This document shows positions 43,499 through 52,223 of a stretch of 64,000 nucleotides of DNA, in pieces. Below the pieces are notes generated by a model. The model made no database searches. It was not told the origin of the DNA and saw nothing but the letters and a program-made list of their open reading frames with translations. The DNA comes from Prevotella sp. UBA2725 (GTDB taxonomy: Bacteria > Bacteroidota > Bacteroidia > Bacteroidales > Bacteroidaceae): assembly GCA_002353825.1 (NCBI GenBank), contig DEKJ01000064.1:26547-90546 (forward strand). The letters are read 5' to 3'. A program made the translations under genes and the position numbers. The number at the start of each line of letters is the position of its first letter. Position 1 is the stretch's first letter.

Positions 43499-45829
43499 AT
43501 GAAAAAGACATATATTCTATACATCCTTTATCTCTTCCCAATAGGGTTGCTCCTCTCTGGTTGCTCCTCTACAAAGAGCATCCCGGAGGGAGACCAGCTC
43601 TTCACCGGAGTAAAAAGCATCAACTACACGGCGGAGAAGAAAGACACACACTTCACATCCACGAAGGAGGAAGTCGACGCCGCCCTCGCCACGGCACCCA
43701 ACGGCGACCTCTTTGGCTCCGGCCTGCGCTCTCCGTTCCCCGTCGGCCTATGGGTATGGAACGAGTTCACGGGCAAGACCGATGGCTTCTCCCAATGGAT
43801 GCTTAAGAGCTTCGGCACGAACCCCGTGCTCATGTCATGGGTCAACCCTGCTCTCCGCGCCAAGGTAGCCAAGCTCGTGCTCCAGGCCCATGGCTATTTC
43901 CGCGGTAATGTCGGCTATGAGGTACTGACACAGAAGAATCCAAAGGAGGCAAAGATACGCTACAATGTCGATATGGGTCATCTCTTCACCATCGACTCTC
44001 TGAAATATGTCGGCTTCCCAAGCGATGCTGACAGTCTTTTGCAGGCTACCAAAAGTCAGGCGAAGATCCACAATGGTGATGCCTTCGATGTCTCGACACT
44101 CGACGGCGAGCGGAGCCGTATCAGTTCTCTCTTTCGCAACAACGGCTACTTCTATTATCAGCCTTCCTATTCCTCCTACCTTGCCGATACCGTCAGCGTG
44201 CCCGGCAAGGCTCTTCTGCGTTTCCAAGAGGCCGACAACGTGCCAGCCCTGGCCAAACGCAAATGGACCATCGGAAAGATTGAAATCAACATGCGGAAGG
44301 ACTATGGCGACTCTCTTCTCAACAGTAAAAGTTTCCGCGACATCACCGTCAATTATAATGGTAAGAAGCCTCCGGTAAAAACAGGTGTCATCCTAAAGAA
44401 CATGCGTATCATGCCAAAGACCTGTTACAGTTATCTTAACCACCAGGAAAGCGCCAACATGCTCGCTACAACGGGTATGTTCTCGCTCGTCGACTTCAAT
44501 TTCACCCCACGCGACACCACAGGCGTTGCCGATACCCTCGATCTCGATCTCAACCTCGTCTTCGACAAGCCATACGACTTCTACGTGCAAGGCAACCTCA
44601 CGGGGAAGACCAACAACCGGTTCGGACCGGGCATCACGGTGGGCCTGACAAAACGTAATGCTTTTCGCGGAGGAGAACTCCTTGACATTAACTTCAAGGG
44701 AAGCTATGAGTGGCAAACGGGACACAAAGCGCAAGGAACAGGCTCGAAGCTCAACAGTTACGAGTACGGAGTCGACGCCTCCTTGACCTTCCCTCGCATC
44801 ATCATGCCATGGGCCTCGGCATTACGACGCAAGCTCATCCAGCGCGCCATCCGCACCCAGTATTTCCCGCAGTTTTCTACGAAGTTGACCTTCTCGTCGG
44901 ATATCATCCGGCGTTCGACATTCTTCACCCGCCATATTGTCTCGGGTGAATGGAGATACGATCTGCAGACATCGCCGACAAGCAAGCATGAATTCTCACC
45001 GCTAAACTTTTCTTTCGAATATATGCGGCGTTCCTCAGCTGCTTTCGATTCTGTAATGAACGCCAATCCGTACCTTTATTACACCATGCGTAACCAGTTT
45101 ATCCCGAAGATGCAGTATGTCTATACCTACACCTCACCGACGAGCTATGAGAACCCGCTGTGGTGGCAAACGACAGTATCTGAGTCGGGGAACATCCTTT
45201 CATTAGGTTACATGGCAGCCGGAAAGAAATGGAGTACTAAAGGCAAGGAGATGTTCAATAATCCTTACGCACAGTTCCTAAAGCTTGAGACGGAACTGGT
45301 AAAGACTTGGAAGGTTTCTAACCACTCGACGCTCGTCGGGCACGTCGATGCTGGTGTCATCTGGAGCTATGGCAACTCGAGCGAGTCGCCTTATTCGGAG
45401 CAGTTCTATGTCGGTGGTGCCAACTCTATCCGCGCCTTCACCGTGCGCTCCATCGGTCCGGGCTCCTACCATGATGCTGCCTCAGCCGACGTCTATTATC
45501 TCGACCAGACGGGCGACATCAAGTTCCTTGCCAACCTCGAATACCGCCCGCGCCTCTTCGGCAACCTCTATGGTGCTTTGTTCCTCGATGCCGGTAACGT
45601 ATGGAAGATGAAAGACGACTACCGCGTCGGCGGTAAGTTCCAGATGAAGAACGCCCTGAAAGAGATGGCGCTCGGCACGGGTGTCGGCCTGCGTTACGAC
45701 ATGGGCTTCCTGGTTCTGCGTCTCGACTGGGGTGTCGGCCTCCACGTACCTTACAAGAGTGGATTCTACAACGTCGGCAACTTCAAAGACTCGCAGAGCC
45801 TTCACTTTGCAGTGGGATATCCGTTCTAA
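43499..45829 (+). CDS. Omp85-family outer-membrane lipoprotein, TamA-like
   Basis: 776 residues from the ATG at 43499. The longer frame starting at 43379 overlaps tamB and crosses a repeat arm, so it is not the start. A lipoprotein signal is seen: MKKTYILYILYLFPIGLLLSGC (Cys at residue 22). POTRA-like repeats span about 30-330 (DTHFTSTKEEV, YFYYQPSYSSY, GKIEINMRKDYGD). The Omp85 barrel follows, with GPGITVGLTKRNAFRGGELLDINFKGSYEWQ, FYVGGANSIRAFTVRSIGPGSY (lid-loop motif) and a C-terminal DSQSLHFAVGYPF ending in Phe. As a lipid-anchored TamA homologue next to tamB it fits the Bacteroidota TamL type. It presumably inserts or exports outer-membrane components. Confidence 0.9.
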   Translation: MKKTYILYILYLFPIGLLLSGCSSTKSIPEGDQLFTGVKSINYTAEKKDTHFTSTKEEVDAALATAPNGDLFGSGLRSPFPVGLWVWNEFTGKTDGFSQWMLKSFGTNPVLMSWVNPALRAKVAKLVLQAHGYFRGNVGYEVLTQKNPKEAKIRYNVDMGHLFTIDSLKYVGFPSDADSLLQATKSQAKIHNGDAFDVSTLDGERSRISSLFRNNGYFYYQPSYSSYLADTVSVPGKALLRFQEADNVPALAKRKWTIGKIEINMRKDYGDSLLNSKSFRDITVNYNGKKPPVKTGVILKNMRIMPKTCYSYLNHQESANMLATTGMFSLVDFNFTPRDTTGVADTLDLDLNLVFDKPYDFYVQGNLTGKTNNRFGPGITVGLTKRNAFRGGELLDINFKGSYEWQTGHKAQGTGSKLNSYEYGVDASLTFPRIIMPWASALRRKLIQRAIRTQYFPQFSTKLTFSSDIIRRSTFFTRHIVSGEWRYDLQTSPTSKHEFSPLNFSFEYMRRSSAAFDSVMNANPYLYYTMRNQFIPKMQYVYTYTSPTSYENPLWWQTTVSESGNILSLGYMAAGKKWSTKGKEMFNNPYAQFLKLETELVKTWKVSNHSTLVGHVDAGVIWSYGNSSESPYSEQFYVGGANSIRAFTVRSIGPGSYHDAASADVYYLDQTGDIKFLANLEYRPRLFGNLYGALFLDAGNVWKMKDDYRVGGKFQMKNALKEMALGTGVGLRYDMGFLVLRLDWGVGLHVPYKSGFYNVGNFKDSQSLHFAVGYPF

Positions 45830-45839
45830 AAAGATAAAA

Positions 45840-45915
45840 AAGACAGACCCCACCCCTATCCCCTCCCCCTTCAGGGAGGGGATAATATGCTTCAAGAGGT
45901 GATGCTCGGTATTAG
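45840..45915. repeat. GC-rich repeat arm with internal conserved core
   Basis: CCCCACCCCTATCCCCTCCC..TTCAGGGAGGGG, followed by AATATGCTTCAAGAGGTGAT and GCTCGGTATT. The same core occurs inverted inside the element at 55647. No gene in the 134-bp gap. Confidence 0.65.
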
Positions 45916-45962
45916 TTGTAGTGGCCATGCCTTGTGCCGGCCATAAAGAAAAGAAGAACCAG

Positions 45963-46919
45963 TTAAAGTTTTTCTACCTCATTAATGCTGATACCCGTCA
46001 GCTCAGAGATAGTCTCTACAGGCATACCCTTAGCCTTCATCGAGCGAGCAACGGAAGCGATGCCCTCTGCACGTCCTTCCGCACGACCTTCTGCACGACC
46101 TTCTGCACGACCTTCTGCACGACCTTCCGCACGACCTTGTTCCAATCCCTCTGCCCGGCCTTCAAGCTTTCCTTCACCACGTGCCGTGGAGATATTATCC
46201 TGAAGGATGACGACATTGTCAAGATGACGATAGTAAGCTTCGCGCTCAGCATGACTCATGCGATCGATGTCGAGACGATGACGAGCCTCGCTCAATCCCG
46301 GTGCCGTCGCATCATGAGGAATCTCTGAAGTATTGAGGAAATAGATCCACTGCTCCAACGGAACCTTACTCCAACGGTTGAAGTCGTTCACCTTCAGAAT
46401 ATAATACTCCGGGTAGAGGTCGCTGACAGCATCTACCTTGAACCGTTGCTTCTGGAAAGGAGAGAGTGACAGAAGCTCGCCATTGTGAATACCTCGGAAC
46501 TCCGTTTTGCCATGATAGACGATATCCTTACCATTGCCAAGGTTGAAATAAACGATATTAATACTATATACCTTTCGGATACGCTCATAATTATCGCCAC
46601 GGTTAATATATTCAGTGACAAGCTTAGAGGCACCGAAAAGCATACGCTGGAAATAAGCGACCTCTGTCTCGTTTTGTATCTCAATGAGATAGAGCTCACC
46701 CTTCTCATCCTCGGCAAGCACATCAACTCGGTTCTGCTTGTCGTCAGCATCCTCTTGGTTGCTTTCACTCTCCAAGAGCTTCTGTATCTTAATGGGGTGG
46801 CCAAGGAGCGTAGTCAGAAAGCCCTCAAGTACTCCAAAGTTGGCTTTATCACGCAACAACCGTTTCATTGCCCAGTCGAAGCGGATATATTTCTTGTTGT
46901 CGTTGTAAGTCATACGCAT
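45963..46919 (-). CDS. Rpn-type PD-(D/E)xK nuclease with repeated tail
   Basis: 318 residues, resembling the Rpn/PD-(D/E)xK family transposase-like proteins common in Bacteroidales (KKYIRFDWAMKRLLRDKANFGVLEGFL at the start). The nuclease pattern reads RVDVLAEDEKGELYLIEIQNE (D and E-x-Q, near residues 65-84). The middle holds a helical body. From about residue 245 there is a 4-residue repeat, (G)RAEGRAEG.., encoded by about five 12-bp units (plus 46081-46140). The C-terminus has the short MPVETISELTGIS helix-turn-helix-like end. A -7 box (TATCTTTG, plus 46940-46947) lies 20 bp upstream. Such proteins promote RecA-independent recombination in E. coli, by family knowledge. Confidence 0.85.
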   Translation of the reverse strand: MRMTYNDNKKYIRFDWAMKRLLRDKANFGVLEGFLTTLLGHPIKIQKLLESESNQEDADDKQNRVDVLAEDEKGELYLIEIQNETEVAYFQRMLFGASKLVTEYINRGDNYERIRKVYSINIVYFNLGNGKDIVYHGKTEFRGIHNGELLSLSPFQKQRFKVDAVSDLYPEYYILKVNDFNRWSKVPLEQWIYFLNTSEIPHDATAPGLSEARHRLDIDRMSHAEREAYYRHLDNVVILQDNISTARGEGKLEGRAEGLEQGRAEGRAEGRAEGRAEGRAEGRAEGIASVARSMKAKGMPVETISELTGISINEVEKL

Positions 46920-46939
46920 CTATATTATGATATCTTCCG

Positions 46940-46947
46940 CAAAGATA
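46940..46947 (-). promoter_or_regulatory. Promoter -7 box for the Rpn-type gene
   Basis: Minus-strand TATCTTTG matches TAnnTTTG, about 20 bp before the ATG at 46919. Confidence 0.5.
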
Positions 46948-46985
46948 GGATAAAATCGCCAAACATGGAAATTTTAAAAGAAAAT

Positions 46986-47050
46986 AATTGCCATTAATCA
47001 TCCGCTAAACCGACAAGACTCTGTCGATTAACAGACAATTAATGGCAATT
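46986..47050 (-). terminator. 13-bp inverted repeat with inner hairpin, probable terminator
   Basis: AATTGCCATTAAT (46986-46998) and ATTAATGGCAATT (47038-47050) are perfect inverted copies around 39 nt. Within it CGACA..TGTCG (47011-47026) pairs. On the minus strand it is followed by ATTATTTT, 36 bp after the stop at 47086. It is more unusual in size than a normal terminator. Confidence 0.6.
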
Positions 47051-47085
47051 GTCGTTATGCTATAAAAGCGTTAGTGATCGGGACG

Positions 47086-50000
47086 TTAGAACACGAGGCG
47101 CAGACCGACCTGTGCGTGCCAACGGCTGCTCGTGTCGTTAGCCACAGGCTTGCTGTTCGTGTTGAAGCTATAAACGCCGGCACCGTTTGACATCTTCTCC
47201 AAGGTCAGCGGGCTGAGGTTGTAAGCATTACCATAGTGGGCACCCCAGTGCTTGTTGAGCATGTTGGCGAAGTTGTAGACATCGAAGGTGAACTGCAGTT
47301 TGCCGATGCCCTTGACGTTGTACACGTTCTGAGCAACATGGAGGTCGATCTCGTTCTCCCACGGAGTGAGGTTAGAGTTACGCTTAGCATACTCACCGCG
47401 GTGGTTCTTAGCGTAGTCGTCACCTTCGATCCACTCCTCGAACATCTGCTTGCTCTGAGCAGCAGTGAGCTTCTTCGTATCAGTGAACTGCATCTTCTCG
47501 AGCTCGTCCTTTGTAGGAATGTAGAGCAGGCTGTTGCCACGGTAACCATCGTTGTTGAAGTCGGACTTCTCATTCATTGTCAGAGAATAGCGACCACCAC
47601 TGAAGCCATTGTAGTTGAGGGCTACCTCAGTGCTCATCCAACCGTTCCAGTACTTAGGCGACTCATAAGCGACCTGCACACGTACCTGATGAGGGATGTC
47701 AAACTTAGACCAGCTCATCTCGTTCTGGTCGTTCGTGTTGCGGCTGTAGTTGTACTTCCAGTTAGAATAAGCCACAGAAGACGTTCCGTCGTTCACACTA
47801 TAAGAATGACCGAAGATATAACTTGCCATCAAGTAGAGACCAAAGTTGAATGTCTTCTCAGCCTTGACAGAGAGGTTGTAAGAATAGCCCTTGTTGGTGT
47901 TGCGCAGATTGATGATGCTGTAGTAAGGAAGGCTCTTCTCAATCTTGCTGTAAGACGTGACAGCTGAAGCCTCTACGCCAGGAACAGCATAGACCTTGTC
48001 GCCCTTGTCTGTATAAGCGAGGTTCTCGAAGAACACGTTGTTCATATTCTTTGAATACAAACCTTCGAGAGTCATCTTGATGTCGCCGGGGAGCATCTGT
48101 TCCAAAGCGAGGTTGGCACGAAGCACCTGCGGGAACTTGAACTTCTTCGACACCGTCACGATATCAGGAGACAGGCCGGCAGAAGAAGTCTCGGCAGCAC
48201 CCATCGGGTTCTTGGCATACTGAGAGAGCGTAGGAGCCGTGTTGTTCTTCGTGTTGATCGTTGTACCCTTAGCCTCAACACCATTGTTGCCAAAAGCGTT
48301 GGAGAGCCATACATAAGGAGCACGGCCGGAGAAGATACCTACACCGCCACGGAGCAGCGTGCGGTGACTGTTGTCAGTGTACCAGTTGAAACCGATACGC
48401 GGAGAGACGAGGAGCTTAGCGCTCGGCATCTCACCTACCTCGACACCGAGGTTATGCTCGGCAGCGAAGGTGTTGAAATCAGCATTCGTTGTAGGATTGT
48501 TGAAAGTGTCGTTGATATCGAAACGAACGCCGTAAGTCATGTTCAGCAGCGGAGTGATATCCCATCTGTCCTGAGCATAGAAACCAAGGACACCGAACTT
48601 CATTGAAGGAGCCCACTGTGTGTCGCCACCGGTAAGGGTAGGATCAGTATACTTATAAGTAAACTTATACGGAGTGTCTGCTAAGAAGGCATCGAGAGAG
48701 TTGTAGTACCATGAACCGTTGGCAGCCTGGATGAAGAGGTTCTTCATCTTGTAGAACTCGTTGTGAGTACCAAACGTGATGTTATGGTTGCCGAGATACC
48801 AGGAGAGGTTATCCTCGACGGTCCAGATGTCCTGATTGAGGTAGTTGGCTGCACTGCTGTACTCTGTACCGATGTTCACGGTGTTCATAGAGGTGCCATC
48901 GCCACCGGGAACGCTGGAGATCTGCACGGTAGGACCCTGATAAGGTACATCACGGTTATCGCGGATGAAGCTTGCAGAGACACGAGCCTCGTTGTAGAGC
49001 ACAGGGCTGATATGAGAGTTCAACTCAGCGACGAAAGAGTTCGTCTTGTTGTTCATGCGATAGCTGGAGTTGTTGAACGTGAAGGTAGAACTGCTCAGTC
49101 CGTCCTTGTCATCGTAAGAGTCGTTGTGCTGATAACGGAAAGCCAAGTGGTTATTGGTATCAATGTTCCAATCCAAACGAGCCAGGAGACCGAAAGACTT
49201 TGTACCGAGCTCACCCTAGCCGTAGCTGTCGGAGATGCCTGTGAGGGCCGTGTACTGGTCAGCGATCTGCTTCAGGGTAGACTCTGTGACATATTTAGTA
49301 GTATAGCCCGGATAGATTGTAGCCGGAGCCTCAGTCTTCTTATACTCTGCGCTGGCGAAGAAGAACAACTTATCCTTCACGATAGGACCACCGAAGGTTG
49401 CACCGTATGTCTTTGTGGAGCGCTGCGAGAGCTTGTCAACAGCATAGTCCTGCAGACGGTTGTACTTGCTGTACATGTCCTGGTTGGTATAGTACATGTA
49501 AGCACTGCCATGGAACTGGTTCGTACCACTCTTTGTGATGGCATTGATGGCACCACCGGTGAAACCGCTCTGACGCACATCGAATGGAGCGACACTCACC
49601 TGCAACTCCTGGATAGCATCCATAGAGATCGGGTTGGCACCTGTCTGACCACCATTCGTACCGGAAGAAGCAAGGCCGAAGACATCGTTACTTACCGTAC
49701 CATCGATCTGGAAAGAGTTGTAACGGTTGTTGATTCCGGCAATGGAGATACCACCTACACGAGAGGTAGACACCAGCGTAGAGAGCTTGGCAACATCGTA
49801 GATGTCGCGGCTGATAGTCGGGGTATTCTCGATACGCTGCTGGTTGAAGTTGGCAGCAGCGCCACCGCTGTTACGCCCACTTCTGCCCGTGACCGTCACC
49901 TCACCGAGCTCCTGCGCGTTCTCCTTGAGGTCGACGTTGAGCGTACGGGTCTGACCCAGAGAGAGCTGGATGTCATTGTACACCTCGTCTTTGTAACCGA

Positions 50001-50247
50001 GATAGCTGACGGTCACTTTGTAAGGACCACCGACACGCATACCCTGAATGGTAAAGCGGCCCTTCTCGTTGGTCACAGCATTGTAGCGTGTACCTGAAGG
50101 TTCGTGGATTGCAGTGACGGTAGCGCCGATAACGCTCTCACCACCTGCTACAACATCACCGCTAAGGGATGAGGTCGTAACCTGAGCCATGACTGATGCA
50201 AAAGTGATCATCAACATAGCTACAAAAGTAGACAATCTTTTGTACAT
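47086..50247 (-). pseudogene. Oar-type TonB-dependent receptor, broken by an in-frame amber codon
   Basis: One continuous frame of 1054 codons is interrupted only by TAG at plus 49216-49218 (codon 344). The two parts are 343 residues (50247 to 49219) and the remainder to 47086, in the same frame. The N-terminal part has a signal peptide (MYKRLSTFVAMLMITFASVMAQ), a carboxypeptidase-regulatory-like domain (DVVAGGESVIGATVTAIHEPSG) and the plug (TFGGPIVKDKLFFFASAEYKK). The rest is the barrel, ending SRWHAQVGLRLVF. It is a paralogue of the intact receptor at 52224. Without suppression only a truncated plug would be made. A sequencing error is possible. The downstream frame has normal codon use, so the loss looks recent. 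Confidence 0.85.
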
Positions 50248-50298
50248 AGATGTGAATATAAAATAAAAGTATAAATACGTGTTATCTCAAATACGCTG

Positions 50299-50366
50299 CA
50301 AAATTACCTAAAATTCTCCATACTCTTGTGTACTTTCGTGAAATACTTTTTGCAAACGTGTTAAAA
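50299..50366 (-). promoter_or_regulatory. Receptor promoter with conserved upstream motif (copy 1)
   Basis: The minus-strand -7 box TAATTTTG (plus 50299-50306) is followed at 19 bp, measured from box start, by CCATACTCTTGTGTA (50318-50332) and CGTGAAATACTTTTTGCAAA, ending GTTAAAA. The same arrangement and spacing occur upstream of the other receptor at 55571. No TTTG -33 box is present. Confidence 0.7.
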
Positions 50367-50394
50367 CAAAGCACAGCACAAGGCGGCAGACATT

Positions 50395-50422
50395 AAAAAA
50401 TGCGGGGCCTTTCGGCTCCGCA
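50395..50422 (-). terminator. Terminator after the BACON lipoprotein gene
   Basis: TGCGGGGCC (50401-50409) and GGCTCCGCA (50414-50422) pair with one wobble. On the minus strand a T run follows (plus-strand AAAAAA at 50395-50400). It is about 27 bp after the stop at 50449. Confidence 0.8.
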
Positions 50423-50448
50423 TTTCCATTTATTGTATCAATTAAAGA

Positions 50449-52173
50449 TTATCTTCTGCGCTTTGCAGCAGTCTTGCCATTCAAGTTAACGATGTAACCC
50501 TTATTGCCCTGAGTCTCAGCAGTGCCATTGTAAACTGTGAGAGGTCCAAATATTGTCACATCATCTCCTTCCTTGATTTGCGTATCGCCCTCATCCCATT
50601 TGCGGTTGCCAAGATACAGCACACGGTAAGCCTCAAACTTATCCATGAAGAAGGTAGCATTGCCATACTGGGCACTGAATGTACCATTCTTAGCAATGCT
50701 CGTGATCTTTCCGCTTACATAAACGCCTGCCTTGACACCTGCATTAGCGGCCTCGACAGCACCTGTAGGATTGAACGGAGCAGCGAGGGTACCGATGCCG
50801 TTGGCATCGGTTGTGACACCATTGACAGAATAGACATAGCCGCTTGCAGTCTCAGGCACACCCTTGTAGCTCTTGACAGTAGCACAGATTACGACCTCTG
50901 CACCCGGAGCGATCTGTGCATTGCCCTCAGCCCATTTCTTGTTGCCGAGCCAAAGCACATGGTAAGCCTCGAAGTCCTTGTCGTTGCTACCACTGTAAGT
51001 ACCATCCTCTGAGATAAAGAATGAGCCGTTGCCATACTTGGTGCCGAACTCACCGCCCTTGGCAATCTCAGAGACTGTACCCTTGATATAGACCTGTGTG
51101 GGTGATGTTGCATCGCCAAGACTCTTGATGTAAGAGATAGCCTCACTGACGGTGAACGGAAGTCCCTTGCTGCCTGCAGAACCATCCTGATTGATCACAC
51201 CAGTAGTCTTGTACTCCACATTGTCCTTTGTAGTAGTGAAAGTCAGCGTAGTAGAACGGGCACCAGCGTTGTTAGCATTAGCGTGGAATACGACCTCGTT
51301 ACCATTGATAGCCTTGATGGAGAGCCAGCTTTGAGCATCCTCTGGCACTGTAACATGAAGTCCGTCACCACCCTTCAAGGTTATGAAGGCTGTAGCATCT
51401 CCACCCTTGGCAGGGATGACACCGTCCTTGACACCGTCGACATAGATAGAGTCGCACTTGATGAGCGACTTCTCGAGAGAGACGACATTGCAAGCGCCTG
51501 ATTTCGTCTCAGGAATGCCCTGATAATCGATGAGCACAGCGCTGACAGTCATCTTGTCGCCTACAGAGAAGGCGTTGGCATCCGTAAATTTGGCGCCATT
51601 GAGCCACATGCCTCTGTAGACCTGAATCTCGTGAGCGTTGTCACCTACATAGTTGCCATCGTCAGAAAGCCAGTAGGTAGCGTTACCATACTGCGTGCTG
51701 ATCTCCTGGATACGGCAAACAACACCTTTCACCAGATAAGACTTTGTACCCTGAGTGCCGGCTTTGATCATGCTCACTGCCTGGGCAACGCTGATCACCT
51801 GAGGTGCTGCGACATCGCCCTGGATAATGTTGATATACTGAGTCTGACCACCCGAGATGAGCTTAATAGTAGCTGTACGTCTGTCGTCATAAGCGCCGGC
51901 ATAAATCGTCAGCTCGGACTGACCGGCACTACCGTTAAGCGTAGAGAACTGAAGCCATGCTCCATCCTTAGTTACTGTACCTGTAGTATCGAGCTGCCAT
52001 GCATCATTAGCACTGATAGAGATGGTATTGCTGCCACCATTCTCAGGCAGAGAGACATAAGACGAAGAGACGGTCAGCCCCTTGAGGTTGTCCACCTCAT
52101 AGTTCTCAGAACAACCTGTCAACATCAAAGCTACAGAGGCAGCCAAAATGCCGAAAATATTTCGTAATTTCAT
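50449..52173 (-). CDS. Lipoprotein with BACON domains and three OB-fold-like repeats
   Basis: 574 residues. A lipoprotein signal is seen (MKLRNIFGILAASVALMLTGC, Cys at residue 21), so it is anchored to the membrane, possibly at the cell surface. Two BACON-like domains (VSLPENGGSNTISISANDAWQL near 40-115, and IPAKGGDATAFITLKGGDGLHV near 255-325) alternate with three OB-fold-like repeats at about 145-235, 350-445 and 470-560. Each repeat has KG/SGxI/V..I, YGNA/G.F, L/W.GNKKW and Y.GxPET motifs. OB-folds bind DNA, RNA or sugars. Together with its Oar-type receptor neighbours it may form a surface uptake or adhesion unit. It lies 50 bp after the intact receptor, with a hairpin between, and ends in a good terminator. 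Confidence 0.8.
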   Translation of the reverse strand: MKLRNIFGILAASVALMLTGCSENYEVDNLKGLTVSSSYVSLPENGGSNTISISANDAWQLDTTGTVTKDGAWLQFSTLNGSAGQSELTIYAGAYDDRRTATIKLISGGQTQYINIIQGDVAAPQVISVAQAVSMIKAGTQGTKSYLVKGVVCRIQEISTQYGNATYWLSDDGNYVGDNAHEIQVYRGMWLNGAKFTDANAFSVGDKMTVSAVLIDYQGIPETKSGACNVVSLEKSLIKCDSIYVDGVKDGVIPAKGGDATAFITLKGGDGLHVTVPEDAQSWLSIKAINGNEVVFHANANNAGARSTTLTFTTTKDNVEYKTTGVINQDGSAGSKGLPFTVSEAISYIKSLGDATSPTQVYIKGTVSEIAKGGEFGTKYGNGSFFISEDGTYSGSNDKDFEAYHVLWLGNKKWAEGNAQIAPGAEVVICATVKSYKGVPETASGYVYSVNGVTTDANGIGTLAAPFNPTGAVEAANAGVKAGVYVSGKITSIAKNGTFSAQYGNATFFMDKFEAYRVLYLGNRKWDEGDTQIKEGDDVTIFGPLTVYNGTAETQGNKGYIVNLNGKTAAKRRR

Positions 52174-52190
52174 ATTGTATTTCTTTATGA

Positions 52191-52212
52191 GGAAGACCCC
52201 GGAGGGCCTTCC
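52191..52212 (-). other. Intercistronic hairpin between receptor and lipoprotein
   Basis: GGAAGACCCC and GGGCCTTCC (plus 52191-52212) form an 8-9 bp hairpin with one wobble and no T run. It may stabilise the 3' end of the receptor message or separate the expression of the two genes. Confidence 0.4.
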
Positions 52213-52223
52213 TTATCATATTT

